The translations under genes and the position numbers were made by a program. A stretch of DNA of 64,000 bases, from positions 124,001 to 188,000 of the IMG/VR virus record IMGVR_UViG_3300003877_000001, one strand, 5' to 3'. Numbering within the stretch: the first letter of the stretch is position 1; each line of letters opens with the position of its first letter. Positions 8,554 through 16,328 of the stretch are shown piece after piece. The notes beneath the pieces were generated by a model, which did no database searches, was not told the origin of the DNA, and saw nothing but the letters and a program-made list of their open reading frames with translations. The stretch comes from a virus.

Positions 8554-9096
8554 ATGAATAATAAATTAAATTTAGAAATTGGTACTAAGTTTGGAAGGTG
8601 GGAAATTACTTCTGAAAGAACACAAAAAATTAGTAATATTACAAATTGGATTTGTAGATGTGAATGTGGACATGAACAATTTGTACCATTAAATAATCTA
8701 ATGAATGGTTCATCAACTCAATGTAATTCATGTGGTCATATTGAATCAGGTAAAAAAAGAAGAAAAGGATATGAATTAATTTCTGGTGATATGTGGTCAC
8801 AAATAAAAAAAAGAGCTGAAAGAAAAAATATTCCATTTGACTTGCGAATTGAAGAAGCATGGGATATCTTTGTATCACAAGATAGTAAATGTAATTTATC
8901 TAAAATCCCAATTAAATTATCTGGTTATCCATATGATAAAGATAAAACAACAGCTAAATTACAATTATTATTACCAGCATTGGGTTATAAAAAAGATAAT
9001 GTAATATGGGTACATAAAGATATAAGTAAAATGATTGGAAATTATAATGTTGATAAATTTTTAATGATAATGGAAGAGATATATGAAAACAGATAA
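8554..9096 (+). CDS. HNH-like homing endonuclease, diverged
   Basis: The first 60 residues carry a zinc ribbon (GRWEITSERT...CRCECGHEQF...TQCNSCG) common in phage HNH proteins, and the C-terminus has YKKDNVIWVHKDISKM. The region that normally reads ASLDRIDSSKGY is here TAKLQLLLPALGY, so the expected acidic residues are missing and the nuclease may be inactive. An upstream in-frame ATG at 8533 is also possible. Confidence 0.7.
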   Translation: MNNKLNLEIGTKFGRWEITSERTQKISNITNWICRCECGHEQFVPLNNLMNGSSTQCNSCGHIESGKKRRKGYELISGDMWSQIKKRAERKNIPFDLRIEEAWDIFVSQDSKCNLSKIPIKLSGYPYDKDKTTAKLQLLLPALGYKKDNVIWVHKDISKMIGNYNVDKFLMIMEEIYENR

Positions 9097-9271
9097 AACA
9101 GAAGAATCAGTAAATTACATGTATATTGAACCTAATTCGCATTTCTATACTGAATTAGAACAAATTAAACATTCATTAGAACTTGGATTACCAAGAGAGC
9201 GTGTAATAATTGGTCTTGAAAATTCCATAAAAATGGGATATCAAATAAATCAAGAACTTGATTGTGAGTGA
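9083..9271 (+). CDS. hypothetical protein, 62 aa
   Basis: Overlaps the previous gene by 14 bases and ends in a GTGA overlap with the next. The sequence suggests helices (QIKHSLELGLPRERVIIGLE). Function is unknown. Confidence 0.55.
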   Translation: MKTDKTEESVNYMYIEPNSHFYTELEQIKHSLELGLPRERVIIGLENSIKMGYQINQELDCE

Positions 9272-9441
9272 TTTGCTATAATTGTAAATATGATGGTAAT
9301 ATGGATTGGTTCTGGTTAGTTACCAATGAAGATGATTCAACAGTATGTTATTCAACATATGAACTATCATGAGAAGATTATAAAGACGATGATACATTAA
9401 TAGAAATTTATATTTGTCCTAAATGTAATACAGAACAATAA
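9268..9441 (+). CDS. zinc-ribbon protein with in-frame TGA
   Basis: A GTG start overlaps the previous stop (GTGA). The 57-codon frame has C-x2-C near the start (ICYNCKYDG) and C-x2-C near the end (IYICPKCNTEQ), and the sequence is coding-like throughout. Codon 35 is TGA (9370-9372), within YELS-x-EDYKDDD. The second half of the zinc site lies after the stop, so either TGA is read through (Trp fits the context), the gene is newly dead, or the base is a consensus error. Confidence 0.55.
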
Positions 9442-9442
9442 T

Positions 9443-9525
9443 ATAGAGCGTTGCCGTAATGAGAAGAGGTTTCGAATCCAGTAAAATGGTAGGTCGTTGC
9501 GTAGGTTCGAATCCTACCCTCTATA
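9443..9525 (+). tRNA. degenerate tRNA-like sequence
   Basis: A 6-bp acceptor (ATAGAG/CTCTAT) and a good T-arm (GTAGG-TTCGAAT-CCTAC) are clear, but no standard anticodon arm can be folded. An internal partial direct repeat (CGTTGCcGTA...TTTCGAATCC and CGTTGCGTAGGTTCGAATCC) suggests that the tRNA was damaged by a tandem duplication. Confidence 0.4.
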
Positions 9526-9550
9526 TTTTTTTAAAAAATCCTAACATATT

Positions 9551-9579
9551 GTAACAAAATTATATATATTTGCGTATAC
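9551..9579 (+). promoter_or_regulatory. phage promoter motif GTAAC-N16-GCGTATA
   Basis: GTAAC 9551-9555 and GCGTA 9572-9576, 14 bases before the next ATG. Confidence 0.65.
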
Positions 9580-9589
9580 ATAGTTACAT

Positions 9590-9796
9590 ATGGATAATTT
9601 AGAAAAAACAAGAGATGAAAATAGTCTTGAAACATTAAGAGAAGGGTTTATAATTTTTTGTGAATTTTATTTCAAAGATGATTTATTAATTCAAGACTAT
9701 ATTAGTGATATTCGATATTTAGAAGATAAAGTTGATACTAAAAAAAGTGTTGATGAAATTATAAATTTTATTAAAGAATTTAATAAAGAAAAATGA
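9590..9796 (+). CDS. hypothetical acidic protein, 68 aa
   Basis: First gene after the promoter motif. It overlaps the NrtR-like gene by 4 bases (ATGA), so the two are probably co-translated. Predicted mostly helical. Function is unknown. Confidence 0.6.
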   Translation: MDNLEKTRDENSLETLREGFIIFCEFYFKDDLLIQDYISDIRYLEDKVDTKKSVDEIINFIKEFNKEK

Positions 9797-10461
9797 AAGT
9801 TACAGTAGATGCAGTCGTATTCTCGTATTATGAAGATGAATTAAAAGTTCTTTTAATTAAAAGAGCATTTGAACCATACTTAGATATGTTTGCTTTAGCA
9901 GGGGGATTTCTTTTAGATAATGAAACAGCAGAGGATGGGGTACTTAGACAATTAAAGGAAGAAACCAATGTTGAGTTGGATTATTTAGAACAACTATGTA
10001 CATTTACTGATGTTGATCGTGATCCTAGAGAGAGAATAATCTCAATAGCACATTATGGATTAATTAATCCCAATAAACATAGTTTAATTACTAATATTCA
10101 TGCAAAAGAAGTTAAATGGTTTCCAACATATGGAATAAAATATATTCCATTAGCCTTTGACCATATGGGAATTTTTGAATATGCATTAGAGAGATTGAGA
10201 AATAAATTACAATACGAACCTATTGGTTTTGAATTATTACCAAAATATTTTACTATGAGTGAACTATTAGCATTATATAATGCAATATTAGGTAAAGAAT
10301 TAGATAGACGTAATTTTAATAAGAAAATATTAAGCTATGGATTACTTACAGAAACAACTTTCAAATCGGTGGGTGGTGTTGGTAAACCAGCAAAACTATA
10401 TGAGTTCAACAAAGAAAAGTACGATGAACTCAAAAAAACAGGATTAAACTTTGAATTGTAA
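9793..10461 (+). CDS. Nudix-related NrtR-like regulator
   Basis: The N-terminal Nudix-like domain (VDAVVFSYYEDELKVLLIKR...AGGFLLDNETAEDGVLRQLKEETNV) is followed by a winged-helix-like domain (about residues 150-222, with YTMSELL... and GVGKPAKLYEF). This is the NrtR layout. NrtR proteins sense ADP-ribose and repress NAD-metabolism genes, and this phage carries an NAD salvage pair at 16.3-18.7 kb. The Nudix box has AED rather than the usual start of helix but keeps REEx-like KEET, so catalysis is uncertain. Confidence 0.75.
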   Translation: MKVTVDAVVFSYYEDELKVLLIKRAFEPYLDMFALAGGFLLDNETAEDGVLRQLKEETNVELDYLEQLCTFTDVDRDPRERIISIAHYGLINPNKHSLITNIHAKEVKWFPTYGIKYIPLAFDHMGIFEYALERLRNKLQYEPIGFELLPKYFTMSELLALYNAILGKELDRRNFNKKILSYGLLTETTFKSVGGVGKPAKLYEFNKEKYDELKKTGLNFEL

Positions 10462-10464
10462 TAA

Positions 10465-10572
10465 GATAAATGCTCAATTTGTGGATATATTGCACCATTT
10501 GAATTGTTTGGCAATAAATGACCTATTTGTGGATTAGAGTATATTGATGATGACGAAGAAGAATATTACTAA
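10465..10572 (+). pseudogene. zinc-ribbon remnant with in-frame TGA and no start codon
   Basis: In frame with the preceding gene but after TAA TAA, this stretch reads DKCSICGYIAPFELFGNK-TGA-PICGLEYIDDDEEEYY. The C-x2-CG half site is intact; the TGA falls where the first Cys of the second C-x2-C pair is expected. No ATG, GTG or TTG start exists, so I treat it as a remnant. Confidence 0.45.
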
Positions 10573-10581
10573 ATAAAAATT

Positions 10582-10976
10582 ATGAAAAGTGTAAATAATA
10601 AAATAAAGAAACCATTTGTATCAATAGGATTTGATGCAACAGGAAAATTAACATTTAATGTTGATTTAAACAAAACAAAACAAAAAAACTAAACACCGAA
10701 CAATTAGGTGATTTAGGTGGTGCATTTCAAGATGCATTCAATACCATTAATAATAGTGATAGGAAACCTGTATTACATATTTTTGATTTATATAAGAGAA
10801 AAACAGGAATTAATATTAAACCTATCACTATAATTGAATTGGAAGAAATTAAAACATATATTCGCAATGGTGAAAAATTGATGGCAGTTAAAATCTTTAA
10901 AGATTATACTTCTGAAGGTTTAAGACAATCAAAAGATTTTATTGATTTTTTAATTAACTATATGAAGTATTCATGA
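10582..10976 (+). CDS. ribosomal L7/L12 C-terminal-like protein expressed through a -1 frameshift site
   Basis: The zero frame gives 36 residues and a TAA at 10690. The heptamer A AAA AAC lies in phase at 10683-10689, and a -1 shift continues in an open frame for 95 more codons, ending in an ATGA overlap with the deformylase start. The joined product would be 131 aa. Its C-terminus (GEKLMAVKIFKDYTSEGLRQ then SKDFIDFL) resembles the L7/L12 C-terminal fold, which binds translation factors. The site may be programmed, or an A-run indel may have been introduced in the consensus. Confidence 0.55.
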
Positions 10977-11566
10977 TAGTACCAATAAGATTATATGGTG
11001 ATGTATGTTTAAAAGAAGAGGCGTATGATGTTGATCTTGAACAAGATGATAATATTGTTGATTTAGTTAAAGATTTATTTGATACATTAAATACATCAGG
11101 TTCTGGTGTTGGTTTAGCTGCTACTCAATTAGGTGTGCCTTTAAGAGTATTTGTTGCAAAACATAATGATTTTCAATCTGAATTCATTAATTCAGTAATT
11201 TTAACTAAAAGTGGTGAATTAGAATCAGCAGAAGAAGGATGCTTATCAATACCAAATGTTGGTATTGATATTGAAAGACCTAAAGCAATTACATTATCAT
11301 ATCAAGTTTTAGATGATGGTGTATTAATTAATAAGACAGAAGAATTTGAAGGTTATATTGCTAGAATAATTCAACACGAAATTGATCATCTTAATGGGAT
11401 ATGTATAACAGATAAAGTTAAAGGGTTAGCAAGAACAATATTACAACCAAAATTGAAAAAGATATTGTTAGGTAGAACACAATATAGATATCCTACACTA
11501 CATAAAACATATCCAGATTATAAAAATGTAAGTGAAGAAATAATTAATAAATATATAAAAGAATGA
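10973..11566 (+). CDS. def: peptide deformylase
   Basis: Removes the N-formyl group from new proteins. All three family motifs are present: GVGLAATQ (residues 46-53), EGCLS with the metal Cys (about 87-91) and HEIDHLNG with the two metal His (about 134-141). The length of 197 aa is normal. It overlaps the upstream frameshift gene and the downstream YqeY gene by 4 bases each, forming a translation-related operon. Phage deformylases are known from cyanophages and other marine phages. Confidence 0.93.
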   Translation: MIVPIRLYGDVCLKEEAYDVDLEQDDNIVDLVKDLFDTLNTSGSGVGLAATQLGVPLRVFVAKHNDFQSEFINSVILTKSGELESAEEGCLSIPNVGIDIERPKAITLSYQVLDDGVLINKTEEFEGYIARIIQHEIDHLNGICITDKVKGLARTILQPKLKKILLGRTQYRYPTLHKTYPDYKNVSEEIINKYIKE

Positions 11567-11952
11567 CGGTACAAAACACAATAATGACTGATCTTAAAAT
11601 AGCCATGAAAAATGGACAAACAAACGCAAAAAATTTATTGCGAGTTGTTATTGGTGAATTTAACAGAGAAGGTAAAACAGTATCTGATGAAAGAGCAATT
11701 GCTATTATGAAAAAAATGGTTGAAAATGCTAAAGATCAAGGAAATGAAATTGAAGTAACTATTCTTGAAGCATATCTTCCACAACAAATGGACGAATTTG
11801 AACTTAAAAGAGTTTTAATGAATCACATTATGAATTTAAATTCACCTTCCATGAAAGATATGGGGAGAGTTATGGGTGAATTAAAAGTAGTATATGGTGG
11901 ACAATATGATGGTAAAATGGCATCTACTATTGTTAGAGAATTATTAAAATAA
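11563..11952 (+). CDS. YqeY / GatB-tail domain protein
   Basis: At 129 aa, with MTDLKIAMKNGQTNAKNLLR at the start, ILEAYLPQQM and a C-terminal MGRVMGELK-x-YGGQYDGKMAS, it matches YqeY, related to the GatB tail domain of tRNA-dependent amidotransferase. The family binds tRNA; in a phage it may act on charged tRNA, but this is inference. It overlaps genes on both sides. Confidence 0.85.
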   Translation: MTVQNTIMTDLKIAMKNGQTNAKNLLRVVIGEFNREGKTVSDERAIAIMKKMVENAKDQGNEIEVTILEAYLPQQMDEFELKRVLMNHIMNLNSPSMKDMGRVMGELKVVYGGQYDGKMASTIVRELLK

Positions 11953-12164
11953 TGAAATTATTTGATGTAATTATAGATGGTGGTTATAAGGGACATTATG
12001 TTGAAGCTAATGGATATGATGAAGCAGCTAATAAATTGTTAAAATTTTTAAAATTTGAAAATGAAACAAAATCTGTTTTAGATGATGATGGGTCACTTAA
12101 AAAAGATGTGAATGATATTGAAGTGATATCAGTGAAAATAGTTGCTGATTTTATAATAAAATAA
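11952..12164 (+). CDS. hypothetical protein, 70 aa
   Basis: Starts in a TAATG overlap with the YqeY stop. The sequence (MKLFDVIIDGGYKGHYVEAN) is mixed alpha/beta. Function is unknown. Confidence 0.6.
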   Translation: MKLFDVIIDGGYKGHYVEANGYDEAANKLLKFLKFENETKSVLDDDGSLKKDVNDIEVISVKIVADFIIK

Positions 12165-12303
12165 AAGAGGGTATTACAAAGCTAGTTGAGAATGTGACGG
12201 TATTAGTGCAGAAGAGGTCAATAGGTAAGGAGTATAATGAAGCAATAGTCATTCAAATTATACAAATCAGTCCGAACAACTAAAAGTGACTTACCCTTTT
12301 TTT
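12165..12303 (+). ncRNA. candidate structured RNA ending in a terminator
   Basis: No reading frame fits this 140-base stretch, but nested pairings do: AGGGTA (12168-12173) with TACCCT (12292-12297), TAGTTG (12183-12188) with CAACTA (12277-12282), and TATAAT with ATTATA (12233-12262). The outer helix runs into seven T, so it also terminates transcription. No known RNA family is recognised. Confidence 0.5.
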
Positions 12304-12351
12304 ATTTAAATAAATAGGTTTTACCCTTAGAAAATAGAAATTACCCTTGGT

Positions 12352-12690
12352 ATGAACAAAAAAAAGAAAATACGACAAAATTTTAGAGATTCCGTGTTTG
12401 CACGTGATAAACATAAGTGTCGTAAATGTGGTGCAGAAAACGTTGATTTAGATGCACATCACATTACAGATAGAAATAAAATGCCAAATGGTGGATATAT
12501 TAAAGAAAATGGTATATCTTTGTGTCAAGAAGAATGTCATATTAAAGCAGAAGAATTTCATTCTTCAAATGGTGAACATTGTGAAAAGGGTTTTCATCCT
12601 AATGATCTTTATGAATTAATTGGATCAAGTGAAAAAGAAGCATTCGATGCATCAATAATGTTAACCAAAAATGGTTTGATAAATATGTAA
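12352..12690 (+). CDS. HNH endonuclease, 112 aa
   Basis: Compact HNH domain: RDSVFARDKHKCRKCGAENV, then LDAHHITDR and GISLCQEECHIKAEEFH. Both zinc half sites and the HH pair are intact. It could be a free-standing homing nuclease. It follows a structured RNA with terminator. Confidence 0.85.
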   Translation: MNKKKKIRQNFRDSVFARDKHKCRKCGAENVDLDAHHITDRNKMPNGGYIKENGISLCQEECHIKAEEFHSSNGEHCEKGFHPNDLYELIGSSEKEAFDASIMLTKNGLINM

Positions 12691-12726
12691 TTCAAGAATG
12701 TGTAGTATCTCAAATTAGATAAAATT

Positions 12727-12963
12727 ATGAAAGCAACAGAAGCAAGAGCATTAGCATATAAAAAAAATATAAATGATACAAATAGTCAATATGCTAAAAT
12801 TATAGAAAAAATAATTTTTGAAGCAAAAAAAGGTAATTATAATATGGATTGGTATGAATCATTTAATGATGTTGTTCGAGAAAAATTAGAATCACAAGGA
12901 TATATTGTTGGAAAAACCCATCACGATCAACGAGATGGTTCTACAACAAAAATAAAATGGTAA
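12727..12963 (+). CDS. conserved small phage protein, 78 aa
   Basis: Begins MKATEARALAYKKNINDTNS and ends with GSTTKIKW. Small proteins with an N-terminal EAR motif and a beta-strand KISW-like end are common in large phages, but I know of no function for them. Confidence 0.55.
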   Translation: MKATEARALAYKKNINDTNSQYAKIIEKIIFEAKKGNYNMDWYESFNDVVREKLESQGYIVGKTHHDQRDGSTTKIKW

Positions 12964-12987
12964 CCTTTAGGACATCCTAAACGTATA
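12960..12987 (+). promoter_or_regulatory. phage promoter motif GTAAC-N16-ACGTATA
   Basis: GTAAC 12960-12964 overlaps the stop of the previous gene; ACGTA is at 12981-12985, 9 bases before the RNA ligase ATG. Confidence 0.65.
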
Positions 12988-12994
12988 TACTAAT

Positions 12995-13627
12995 ATGAAT
13001 TATTTAGAAGCAACAAAATATCCAAAGACAATGCATTTTGATTTCTCTGAATCATTACAAAATGATGATAGAAGATTAACGACATTGGAAGGTTTCATTG
13101 GTAAACGAGTAATCGTTACCGAGAAACTTGATGGAGAAAATTCGACAATTTACAATGACTATTACCATCCAAGATCGGTAATTGATGATGGTCATGAATC
13201 TAGAAATTGGCTTAAAGGGTATATACCCAATTTTCAGTATAAAATTCCTAAATATTGGAGGGTATGTGGTGAAAGTATGTATGCTGAACATTCAATAAAA
13301 TATGAAGAATTAAACACATTCTTCTATGCTTTTAGCATGTGGGATAATTTAAATATGTGTATCTCTTGGGATGAATTTGAACACCATTGTGATATATTAG
13401 ATATTGAACACGTTCCTGTTCTTTATGATGGTGTTTTCGATTATGTTAAAATAAAAGAGATTTATGAAAATTTAGATTTTAATAAACAAGAAGGTATTGT
13501 TGTTAGAGTTGCTTGTAAATTTCGTTATGATGAATTTCAAACACATACTGCCAAAGCAGTTAGACCTGCACATGTATCAACAGATGAACATTGGAAAAAA
13601 ACTTGGAAACCAAATAAATTAAAATAA
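12995..13627 (+). CDS. RNA ligase (Rnl2/RNA-ligase superfamily)
   Basis: The nucleotidyltransferase motif I is VTEKLDGEN (KxDG, about residue 42-50), motif III-like is VCGESMYAEHS, motif IV is EGIVVRV, and the C-terminal KAVRP is motif V-like. At 210 aa it has only the catalytic domain. With the polynucleotide kinase-phosphatase 1.2 kb downstream it can form a nick-sealing repair pair. Confidence 0.85.
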   Translation: MNYLEATKYPKTMHFDFSESLQNDDRRLTTLEGFIGKRVIVTEKLDGENSTIYNDYYHPRSVIDDGHESRNWLKGYIPNFQYKIPKYWRVCGESMYAEHSIKYEELNTFFYAFSMWDNLNMCISWDEFEHHCDILDIEHVPVLYDGVFDYVKIKEIYENLDFNKQEGIVVRVACKFRYDEFQTHTAKAVRPAHVSTDEHWKKTWKPNKLK

Positions 13628-13827
13628 TGGATAGAAATTGGATATTTAGAATATTAGGAATTGTAGTGAATTTTGCACTACTCTATATTGTTGGTGCATT
13701 TATTGCTTGGGATGCAAACCCATTGCATTGGTGGATAATAACATCGACATTAGGAAGAGTATTATTTATGTTTTTTGCTTTTGCAAATGTTGCAATAAAT
13801 TTAAGTGAAAATTTAAGTGATAATTAA
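13627..13827 (+). CDS. small membrane protein, 66 aa
   Basis: Two hydrophobic segments, about residues 8-27 (LGIVVNFALLYIVGAFIAW) and 38-58. It overlaps the ligase stop (TAATG). Function is unknown. Confidence 0.6.
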   Translation: MDRNWIFRILGIVVNFALLYIVGAFIAWDANPLHWWIITSTLGRVLFMFFAFANVAINLSENLSDN

Positions 13828-13858
13828 AATAATAATGAAATTTATAAAAAATGTTTAG

Positions 13859-14323
13859 ATGAATAATAAACACATACGCATTTACATAGACATGGATAAT
13901 GTTTTATGTGATTATCAAAAAGCACATGACGAAGCAATAAAGAATAAACCTGAAATTGTTTATCCACAATCACAATATGGTTTCTTTAGAGATTTAGAAC
14001 CAACTAATTGTGCATTGATGGGATTTACTGTATTATCTAAAAACTTTGATGTTTGGATATTAACAGCACCATCAGTACAAAATCCAATGTGCTATACTGA
14101 AAAAAGAGAATGGGTAGAGAAAAATTTAGGTTTTGATGCTGCTAAACGATTAATATTATCACCAGATAAATCACTTTTAATTGGTGATTATCTTATTGAT
14201 GATATGGTAGAAGGTAGAGCAAAACAAAACGAATTTAATGGAACTCACATTGTTTTTGGGAATGAAGTATATCCTGATTGGTTATCAGTATTGGAATATT
14301 TCAAACAATACTTTAAAACATAA
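13859..14323 (+). CDS. 5'(3')-deoxyribonucleotidase-like HAD phosphatase
   Basis: HAD motif I is YIDMDNVLCDY, and WILTAPS and LIGDYLIDD fit motifs II and IV of the 5'(3')-deoxyribonucleotidase family. The 154-aa length is usual for the class. It would dephosphorylate deoxynucleoside monophosphates. Confidence 0.85.
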   Translation: MNNKHIRIYIDMDNVLCDYQKAHDEAIKNKPEIVYPQSQYGFFRDLEPTNCALMGFTVLSKNFDVWILTAPSVQNPMCYTEKREWVEKNLGFDAAKRLILSPDKSLLIGDYLIDDMVEGRAKQNEFNGTHIVFGNEVYPDWLSVLEYFKQYFKT

Positions 14324-14392
14324 AAACATGAAAAATTACGAAGAACTAACAATACTTTAAAACATAAAAACATGAAAAATTACGAAGAACTA
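14305..14392 (+). repeat. 44-base tandem duplication
   Basis: The segment beginning ACAATACTTTAAAACATAAA is present twice in direct succession, offset by exactly 44 bases. It covers the end of the nucleotidase gene and the leader and first codons of the next gene, giving a decoy ATG at 14328 that reads only 10 codons. Confidence 0.9.
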
Positions 14393-14836
14393 ACAATTGA
14401 ATTAATTGATTATTATAAAAATAAATATGATGGTGAATTAATTATAAAATCAATTGAATACAAAACAGTATATATTAATGGAAATCATATTAAAAAATTA
14501 GAACATGTCTATGAAATTTATGTTCTTTTAGATTTATTAACCCCAAATGCAAATTCTTGGAATATTCCGAATTTTTTTAAAAGTAAAGTTTCTTTTGAAA
14601 ATGCAATTAAAATGTTTAAAGTTGCTGTAAATGGATATTTAGAAGCCTTATTAATTGAAAAAGAGTTTGTAGAAATAAGTTCAGAGAAAAGACTTTTAGT
14701 TGATTTATTATCAAAAGATATTAATTCTTTAAACGAAGAAGATTTTGATTTCATGATTTCACATTATCTAAAAATAGAAGAATATTTGAAAGTTCAAAAA
14801 TATGAAAATTTAAAAAAAAAATATTATGAAAAATAA
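14372..14836 (+). CDS. hypothetical protein, 154 aa
   Basis: The second copy of the duplicated start (MKNYEELTIELIDYYKNKYD) is the one that stays open. A predicted alpha/beta start is followed by helices. The C-terminus overlaps the next gene by 11 bases. Not recognised. Confidence 0.65.
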   Translation: MKNYEELTIELIDYYKNKYDGELIIKSIEYKTVYINGNHIKKLEHVYEIYVLLDLLTPNANSWNIPNFFKSKVSFENAIKMFKVAVNGYLEALLIEKEFVEISSEKRLLVDLLSKDINSLNEEDFDFMISHYLKIEEYLKVQKYENLKKKYYEK

Positions 14837-15734
14837 AAAAATAATTCTTCTCTGTGGAATCCCTGCTAGTGGAAAATCTACATGGGCAAATAAATTTATA
14901 TTAAATAATTCTAATTATGTTAGAATTAATAGAGATATGTATCGTTTAATGCTTGATGGTTCTCAAATAATGGATTTTAAGGGAGAAAAGTTAGTAACTG
15001 AATTAGTTAATAATGCAATTGTTTTGGCTACAAAGTCTAAGTATAACGTACTTGTTGACCAAACTAATGTTAACTTAAAGTACTTGAATGAAATGGTTGC
15101 ATTTTGTGAAAAAATTGCAGATGTTGAGTTTAAAATATTCGATATAACAGAAAAAGTCGCCATCGAAAGAGACTCAAATAGAGATGCTAAAGTAGGTGCA
15201 AAAGTAATCAAAAAAATGTACAAAAACTACTTAAATCTATTCTCTTCTAATTTCGATTTCTCAACAAGAAAAAGAAAACCACATATTGCTACCAACATCA
15301 AGTGGGAGCGTGATGGTACTTTACCAGATGCAGTGATTTTTGACATTGATAGTACTATAGCACATACTCAAGGTAAAAGAGGGATATTTGATTGGGATAA
15401 AGTTAATCTTGATATTGTAGATGAAATTGTTCTTGAAACAATTAAATCATATAAGGACTATGGTTATAAGATTATCTTTGTTACGGGTAGAGATGGTGTT
15501 TCACGAAAAATGACAGAAGATTGGTTAATACATAATAAAATACCTTTTGATATGTTATTCACTAAACCTAAAAATGATTTCAGAAAAGATATTATAAATA
15601 AAACAGAAATTTATCATAATTTCATTAAACCAAATTATAATGTATTAGCAGTTTATGATGACCGTAATTCTGTTTGTAAAATGTGGAGAAATTTAGGAGT
15701 AAAATGCTACCAAGTTCAAGAGGGTGATTTTTAA
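14826..15734 (+). CDS. pseT: polynucleotide kinase-3' phosphatase (PseT-like)
   Basis: The N-terminal kinase has a P-loop GIPASGKSTWANKF; the C-terminal HAD phosphatase starts at VIFDIDSTIAHT (about residue 170) with FVTGRDGVSR and VYDDRNSVCKMW later. The 302-aa size and domain order match T4 Pnk. T4 Pnk with RNA ligase restores tRNAs cut by host anticodon nucleases; the tRNA island and two RNA ligases here suggest the same job. Confidence 0.93.
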   Translation: MKNKKIILLCGIPASGKSTWANKFILNNSNYVRINRDMYRLMLDGSQIMDFKGEKLVTELVNNAIVLATKSKYNVLVDQTNVNLKYLNEMVAFCEKIADVEFKIFDITEKVAIERDSNRDAKVGAKVIKKMYKNYLNLFSSNFDFSTRKRKPHIATNIKWERDGTLPDAVIFDIDSTIAHTQGKRGIFDWDKVNLDIVDEIVLETIKSYKDYGYKIIFVTGRDGVSRKMTEDWLIHNKIPFDMLFTKPKNDFRKDIINKTEIYHNFIKPNYNVLAVYDDRNSVCKMWRNLGVKCYQVQEGDF

Positions 15735-15767
15735 TCCTCATTTTTTTTTTATTAAATAATAAATAAT

Positions 15768-16190
15768 ATGATAAAACAATTAGAAGTTTACAAGAAGTTT
15801 CAGATGAAATATCCTAAATCAATTTTAGGTGGTAGTTTTGGATTATTCCTTAGAGGAATTGATTTAAAAAGAAATTTAAAATATTCTGATTTGGATATTA
15901 CGACCCCTGAATTTACACCTAAAGGTGGATTAGATAATGATAAAAGTAGTTCAGAGGATTTTGACTTTACATTATATATACATAACAATAATCATTATCT
16001 TAAAATGGATATACGTGTAGTTGAAGACCATAAATATGATGTTGTAAATTACGAAGGATTTGACTTTAACGTAAAAACAAAGAAAGATATATTATATTGG
16101 AAACAACAATATGCTGAAAAGGGGGTAGAAAAACATATTGATGATTTAATAACAATAGCAACTGGTGTTAGACCCAAACGATCCATATGA
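15768..16190 (+). CDS. nucleotidyltransferase-like protein, 140 aa
   Basis: LGGSFGLFLRGIDL...YSDLDI fits the GS-x(n)-DxD signature of minimal nucleotidyltransferases, and MDIRVVED may give the third acidic residue. Substrate is unknown. It lies between the kinase and the NAD genes. Confidence 0.6.
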   Translation: MIKQLEVYKKFQMKYPKSILGGSFGLFLRGIDLKRNLKYSDLDITTPEFTPKGGLDNDKSSSEDFDFTLYIHNNNHYLKMDIRVVEDHKYDVVNYEGFDFNVKTKKDILYWKQQYAEKGVEKHIDDLITIATGVRPKRSI

Positions 16191-16252
16191 TTTACCGTTT
16201 TAATAACTTATAAAATATTTTTAAAAATACTTGACTTTATTATTATAATAGT

Positions 16253-16282
16253 GTAACTTTGACACATATTAAACGTATTTAT
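16253..16282 (+). promoter_or_regulatory. phage promoter motif GTAAC-N15-ACGTATTTATA
   Basis: GTAAC 16253-16257 and ACGTATTTATA from 16273. It would drive the NAD salvage operon. Confidence 0.7.
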
Positions 16283-16328
16283 AAATGAATTAGTGTATTA
16301 AATACATATAGACTAAAATAGTTATATT

